Shown here piece by piece: positions 5,876 to 7,355 of a stretch of DNA of 7,355 nt (positions within the stretch are counted from its first letter, which is position 1; each line of letters opens with the position of its first letter). Position numbers and translations under genes: made by a program. The notes beneath the pieces were generated by a model that saw nothing but the letters and a program-made list of their open reading frames with translations, had not been told where the DNA came from and did no database searches. The stretch is from Bacillota bacterium (lineage in GTDB: Bacteria > Bacillota > Clostridia > Oscillospirales > Ruminococcaceae): the NCBI GenBank assembly GCA_023396215.1, contig JAEWWW010000131.1, positions 1 to 7,355 of the forward strand, written 5' to 3'.

Positions 5876-5884
5876 TGCTATAAT
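5876..5884 (+). promoter_or_regulatory. Extended -10 promoter of the nitroreductase operon
   Basis: TGCTATAAT is a perfect extended -10; the 10-mer ATGCTATAAT (5875-5884) is identical in the mnmA promoter. The -35 region (around 5856-5861) is T-rich but poor, so the extended -10 or an activator would carry recognition. Predicted start near 5891 gives a leader of about 170 nt. Confidence 0.6.
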
Positions 5885-5900
5885 AACCGCAAGCGGTTAT
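5883..5900. promoter_or_regulatory. 18-bp inverted repeat over the transcription start
   Basis: ATAACCGC (5883-5890) and GCGGTTAT (5893-5900) are perfect 8-base inverted arms around AA. The repeat overlaps the end of the -10 box and the predicted start. It is extended by a second set of arms GGTATG (5872-5877) and CATACC (5901-5906), placed asymmetrically. This is a plausible repressor operator (TetR, MarR or HxlR type would fit the size, family unknown), or a 5' RNA hairpin. Confidence 0.6.
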
Positions 5901-5942
5901 CATACCGTTATCCTGATGCCCGCCATAGGTTGATGGCGAATG

Positions 5943-5970
5943 ATACCATGCCGCCTTGCGGACATGGTAT
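5943..5970. repeat. Inverted repeat with ATACCATG arms
   Basis: ATACCATGCCGC (5943-5954) pairs with GCGG (5958-5961) and CATGGTAT (5963-5970), a 12-bp stem with one bulged A and a CTT loop. It is in the leader of the nitroreductase operon and immediately overlaps a second -10-like element. No T-run follows, so it is not a plain terminator. An operator or an RNA structural element is possible. Confidence 0.6.
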
Positions 5971-5973
5971 TAT
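5965..5973 (+). promoter_or_regulatory. Second promoter-like element before the nitroreductase gene
   Basis: TGGTATTAT reads as an extended -10 (TATTAT, one mismatch) with no good -35. It is the start of the 23-bp block (5966-5988) that matches the P2 region of the radical SAM gene at 20 of 23 positions. Confidence 0.35.
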
Positions 5974-6062
5974 AACAGCAGTGCCGCCCCCGCCCCGCAC
6001 CGCCGCAAGGCGGCCAGGGGCCGACCGGGCAAGCAGGAAAACCCGACCAAAAGGAGTATTTT

Positions 6063-6599
6063 ATGAGCTTAATGGAACTGATAGAGCGGCGGTACAGCTG
6101 CCGAAAATATGAGGCCAAACCGGTGGAGCGCGAAAAGCTGATGGCCTGCATAGAGGCGGCCCGGCTGGCCCCCTCGGCCTGCAACAGCCAGCCGTGGCGG
6201 TTCATTTTGGTGGACGACCCCGCGCTGGTGCCCGAGGCGGGGGCCTATATGAAGATGGAAAACATCAACGGGTTTGCGGTGCAGGCGCAGGCCTTTATCG
6301 TGATACTGCCCGACCGCAGCAACCCGACCTCCAATCGGGGCGGCGTCTTTGCCGGGCACGACTTCACCTCATTCGATATTGGCATTGCCGCGGCCCATAT
6401 TACCCTCGCCGCCACCGAGCAGGGGTTGGGCAGCTGCATTATGGGCCTCTTTCAGACAGAAAAGCTCAGGGAGCTGTTGGGCATTCCTGAATCAGAGGAA
6501 ATCGCGCTGATTGTTGCGCTGGGCTACCCCGAGGCGGCTGAGCTGCGCCCCAAAAAGCGCAAGACCACCCAAGAGGTGGTCAGCTTCAACCGGTTTTAG
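6063..6599 (+). CDS. Nitroreductase family protein
   Basis: Likely a cytoplasmic FMN-dependent NAD(P)H oxidoreductase; the family reduces nitro groups, quinones or related substrates as a homodimer. At 178 residues it is on the short side, as in the compact clostridial branch. The FMN phosphate motif is ERRYSCRKY (8-16), then LAPSACNSQPWRFILV (35-50), GHDFTSFDIGIAAAHITLAATEQGLGSCIMG (98-128) and the closing IVALGYPE (150-157). Residues 55-105 are a shortened lid with few family landmarks. The ATG at 6063 has AAAAGGAG (6049-6056) 6 bases upstream. The YaiI/YqxD gene starts 12 bp after its stop, probably co-transcribed. Inverted repeats at the promoter suggest inducible control. The natural substrate cannot be named from sequence. 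Confidence 0.88.
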   Translation: MSLMELIERRYSCRKYEAKPVEREKLMACIEAARLAPSACNSQPWRFILVDDPALVPEAGAYMKMENINGFAVQAQAFIVILPDRSNPTSNRGGVFAGHDFTSFDIGIAAAHITLAATEQGLGSCIMGLFQTEKLRELLGIPESEEIALIVALGYPEAAELRPKKRKTTQEVVSFNRF

Positions 6600-6611
6600 C
6601 CCCCAGAAGCG

Positions 6612-7064
6612 ATGAAGATTTTGATTGACGCAGACGCCTGCCCGGTGGTGCGGCTTGCCGCCCAGACGGCGCGCCGCCGGGGAGTGCCGGTGCTGCTGAT
6701 TTGTGACACCGCCCACAGCATGAGCGTCGAAGGCGCGCAGACCATTACGGTGGATAAGGGGGCCGACAGCGCGGACTTTGCGCTGGTAAACCGGGTGCAG
6801 CCGGGGGATATTGTCATCACCCAGGACTACGGCCTTGCCGCCATGGCGCTGGCCAAGGGGGGCCGCCCGGTGAGCCAGAACGGCCTTATCTACACCGCCG
6901 AGAATATCGACAGCCTGCTTTTGGGACGGCATATCGCCAAAAAGATACGCAGCGCCGGTGGGCGGCTCAAAGGCCCCGCCCGCCGCACCAAAGAGCAGGA
7001 CGAGCAGTTCCTGCAGGCGTTGGAAATGCTGTTGCAGGCCACGGATGAGTTTGAACAACGGTAA
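6612..7064 (+). CDS. YaiI/YqxD family protein (DUF188, UPF0178)
   Basis: A 150-residue member of the DUF188 family, full length. It has the family's signature blocks: ILIDADACPV (3-12), VDKGADSADFAL (47-58) and GDIVITQDYGLAAMAL (65-80). The conserved acidic residues (Asp6, Asp8, Asp52, Asp55, Asp72) resemble the metal site of PIN/NYN-type nucleases, so an RNA- or DNA-cleaving role is often suspected; this is inference. Basic residues gather at 110-126 (KKIRSAGGRLKGPARR), consistent with nucleic-acid contact. The ATG at 6612 has only a poor ribosome site (CAGAAG), and its start lies 12 bp after the nitroreductase stop, so it may depend on translation from that gene. The 286-bp inverted repeat begins six bases beyond its stop. 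Confidence 0.9.
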   Translation: MKILIDADACPVVRLAAQTARRRGVPVLLICDTAHSMSVEGAQTITVDKGADSADFALVNRVQPGDIVITQDYGLAAMALAKGGRPVSQNGLIYTAENIDSLLLGRHIAKKIRSAGGRLKGPARRTKEQDEQFLQALEMLLQATDEFEQR

Positions 7065-7069
7065 AACGG

Positions 7070-7355
7070 TGTGGGACGGGTAAGAGCATATAAGGGTTTT
7101 TCAACAAAAATAGCAGGGCAGGGGGAACATTCCTTCTGCCCATAAACGACAATCACTGTTTGTGCAAAGTAGTCTGGGGGGAGCTGGGTGCCCCCTGTAA
7201 AGGCTGTCGATATCTTCGACAGCCTTTACAGGGGGCACCCAGCTCCCCCCAGACTACTTTGACAAACAGTGATTGTCGTTTATGGGCAGATGGAATGTTC
7301 CCCCTGCCGTGCTTTTTTTGTTGAAAAACCCTTATATGCTCTTCCCCGTCCCACA
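7070..7355. repeat. 286-bp near-perfect inverted repeat (giant hairpin), reaches window edge
   Basis: Left arm 7070-7210 and right arm 7216-7355 are inverted copies around the 5-base centre TATCT. Of 140 aligned pairs 136 are complementary: mismatches are 7081/7344 (T/C), 7111/7314 (T/T), 7116/7309 (G/G), 7134/7291 (T/T), and G7164 is unpaired. Each arm also contains smaller folds: in the left arm 7116-7127 pairs with 7130-7141 (12 positions, two G-U). No coding frame of note is inside. The right end is the last base of the window, so the true length is unknown. It may be a palindromic or MITE-like element, or serve as a terminator for the upstream operon in either direction. No transposase is nearby and no target duplication can be checked. 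Confidence 0.9.

Larger units (their letters stand above)
5677..6062. other. Regulatory interval upstream of the nitroreductase operon
   Basis: No gene is supported over about 390 bp; a minus-strand open frame (5856-5488) lacks a ribosome site and covers the microprotein gene. The first half shows little beyond a loose GGCCCT/AGGGCC repeat (5743-5777). The second half (5870-6013) is dense in inverted repeats and promoter-like elements listed separately, plus a hairpin CGCCAT/ATGGCG (about 5921-5938) and a GCAA-tetraloop hairpin CCGCC/GGCGG (6000-6013). I recognise no known riboswitch core. Confidence 0.55.

Noticed and set aside
7070..7355. Insertion sequence with terminal repeats
   Set aside because: The arms are separated by only five bases, so no transposase can lie between; it is a palindrome rather than an IS end pair.

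Overview
The window looks like chromosome of a GC-rich anaerobic member of the Bacillota (Clostridia, plausibly the Oscillospirales side). The grounds are sigmaA-type promoters, strong AGGAGG-type ribosome sites, GTG and TTG starts, Rho-independent terminators, and a gene set (MnmA with a CC motif, DUF4080 radical SAM protein, YaiI/YqxD protein, O-acetylhomoserine sulfhydrylase) typical of that group. This placement is inference; no rRNA, tRNA, CRISPR array or transposase gene is present.

Left third (1-2700, minus strand): a two-gene sulfur operon, mnmA (tRNA 2-thiouridylase) then metY (O-acetylhomoserine sulfhydrylase). The genes overlap by 8 bp. They are read from a promoter with perfect -35, spacer and -10, and a perfect 16-bp palindrome sits on the predicted transcription start. 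A strong stem-loop and a G-quadruplex motif lie beyond the metY stop.

Middle (2701-5080, plus strand): a divergent, long non-coding interval of about 570 bp carries a near-consensus promoter, a roughly 170-nt leader or small RNA with 14-bp pyrimidine repeats ending in a Rho-independent terminator, and then a second promoter candidate. Behind it is one large gene for a cobalamin-binding-type radical SAM protein (DUF4080-like) of unknown substrate, closed by its own terminator.

Right (5128-7355, plus strand): a small ferredoxin-like/HMA-like protein without the metal-binding CxxC is followed by a 44-residue hydrophilic microprotein and a terminator. Next comes a 390-bp regulatory interval full of inverted repeats, then a nitroreductase and a YaiI/YqxD (DUF188) protein, probably one operon. 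Six bases after the last stop begins a 286-bp, 97 percent matched inverted repeat that runs exactly to the window edge.

The items most worth attention are the giant hairpin at the right end, the attenuator-like leader before the radical SAM gene, and a 23-bp promoter-region block (20/23 identical) shared by the radical SAM and nitroreductase genes. No defence or other multi-gene novel system is recognisable.
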